From Ruminococcaceae bacterium UBA5397 (GTDB lineage: Bacteria > Bacillota > Clostridia > Oscillospirales > Acutalibacteraceae), in the NCBI GenBank assembly GCA_002411615.1, contig DHOF01000107.1, positions 2,070-15,644 of the forward strand: a DNA stretch of 13,575 nt. Direction: 5' to 3'. The position numbers and the translations under genes are program-made. Below, in pieces: positions 12,926 through 13,575 of this stretch (positions are counted from its first letter, which is position 1; every line of letters begins with the position of its first letter). The notes beneath the pieces are model-generated. The model saw only the letters and a program-made list of their open reading frames with translations, was not told where the DNA came from and did no database searches.

Positions 12926-13575
12926 TTAGCCGTTTGTCTTTTCAAATTTTTTCATGAAATCGACCAGCGTCTCAACGCCTTCATAAGGCATTGCATTGTA
13001 AATAGAAGCACGCATACCGCCAACCGTGCGGTGACCTTTTAGGTTAACCATACCGGCATCAGTCGCTTGGGCGACAAATTTGGCATTGAGATCGTCGTTG
13101 TCCGTTACGAATGGAACATTCATCAGGCTGCGGTCTTCTGGAACAACCGTGCCGTGAAAAAGCTTGCTGCTGTCAAGAAAATCATAGAGCAGTTTTGCTT
13201 TCTTTTCGTTAAGGGCCTTCATGTTTTCAAGGCCGCCGATCGTATTCTTAATCCATTCGAGAACAAGCTCACAGATATAAATCGTGTAGCAGGGAGGAGT
13301 ATTAAACATACTTCCACTATCTACATGTGTCTTGTAATTAAGCATGGTTGGAGTCTTTTCCATCGCGTGTCCGACGAGATCTTCGCGGACAATTACGATG
13401 GTAAGGCCTGCAGGAGCAAGGTTCTTCTGCGCGCCTGCAAAAACCAGACCGAACTTGCTGATGTCAATCGGCTCACTGCAGATGCAGGAGGAGATATCGG
13501 CGACCAGCGGAACAGAACCGGTAGCAGGAAGTGTATGATATTTTGTACCGTAAATGGTATTGTTCATGCAGATAT
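12926..13575 (-). CDS. serC: Phosphoserine aminotransferase, N-terminus cut by window edge
   Basis: The C-terminal portion, about 216 codons, of a class-V PLP aminotransferase that converts 3-phosphohydroxypyruvate plus glutamate to phosphoserine and 2-oxoglutarate. The frame is open through the right edge (an ATC TGC precedes the first internal ATG at 13567), so the true start lies outside. The segment FAGAQKNLAPAGL holds the PLP-binding lysine (48 residues after that internal Met). VADISSCICSEPID precedes it as in E. coli SerC, and GHRTVGGMRASIYNAMPYEG near the C-terminus is the family signature. The full protein is usually about 360 residues. It is upstream of serA and probably cotranscribed. 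Together they make phosphoserine; serB is not in the window. Confidence 0.95.
   Translation of the reverse strand, partial: ICMNNTIYGTKYHTLPATGSVPLVADISSCICSEPIDISKFGLVFAGAQKNLAPAGLTIVIVREDLVGHAMEKTPTMLNYKTHVDSGSMFNTPPCYTIYICELVLEWIKNTIGGLENMKALNEKKAKLLYDFLDSSKLFHGTVVPEDRSLMNVPFVTDNDDLNAKFVAQATDAGMVNLKGHRTVGGMRASIYNAMPYEGVETLVDFMKKFEKTNG

Noticed and set aside
12241..12957. 238-codon plus-strand open frame opposite serA
   Set aside because: It is an antisense shadow of serA, whose catalytic motifs are all present, and it runs across the intercistronic hairpin.

Overview
The window looks like chromosomal DNA from an anaerobic, low-to-medium GC Gram-positive bacterium of the class Clostridia, perhaps a gut Oscillospiraceae/Ruminococcaceae-type organism. 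The basis is strong AGGAG/AAAGGGG ribosome binding sites, consensus sigma-A promoters, intrinsic terminators, a fold-III small arginine/lysine/ornithine decarboxylase next to speD/speE/speB, and a very large PAS/GAF/GGDEF/EAL protein with Cys-rich PAS domains. The family-level placement is inference. No rRNA, tRNA, CRISPR array, insertion sequence or phage gene was seen.

Layout. (1) Positions 1-5046, minus strand: a compact polyamine operon read speD > speA > speE > speB > saccharopine-dehydrogenase-like carboxynorspermidine/carboxyspermidine synthase. The last gene is cut by the left edge. Arginine decarboxylase, agmatinase, AdoMet decarboxylase and an aminopropyltransferase give arginine -> agmatine -> putrescine -> spermidine. 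The last gene belongs to the alternative aspartate-semialdehyde route to spermidine or norspermidine, so two routes appear to be encoded together. (2) Positions 5047-5557: a long leader. A consensus promoter (TTGACA-17-TATAAT) starts a predicted transcript of about 420 nt before speD. It is full of nested hairpins and ends in a strong intrinsic terminator 37 nt before the speD ATG. A 12-nt leader segment is complementary to the terminator's 5' arm and is also part of a leader helix, the layout expected of a transcription-attenuating switch. I could not match it to a riboswitch class I know. (3) Positions 5558-10249, minus strand: one 1563-residue cytoplasmic c-di-GMP protein built as two related modules. 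The first carries an intact GGDEF; the second has a degenerate GGDEF and an intact EAL. (4) Positions 10250-10466: a divergent promoter region. (5) Positions 10467-11606, plus strand: nagA, followed by a bidirectional terminator. (6) Positions 11674-13575, minus strand: serA and the C-terminal part of serC, the first two steps of serine synthesis from 3-phosphoglycerate.

The most promising candidate for something undescribed is the structured leader RNA upstream of the polyamine operon. The duplicated Cys-PAS/GAF c-di-GMP protein and the doubled polyamine pathway come next.
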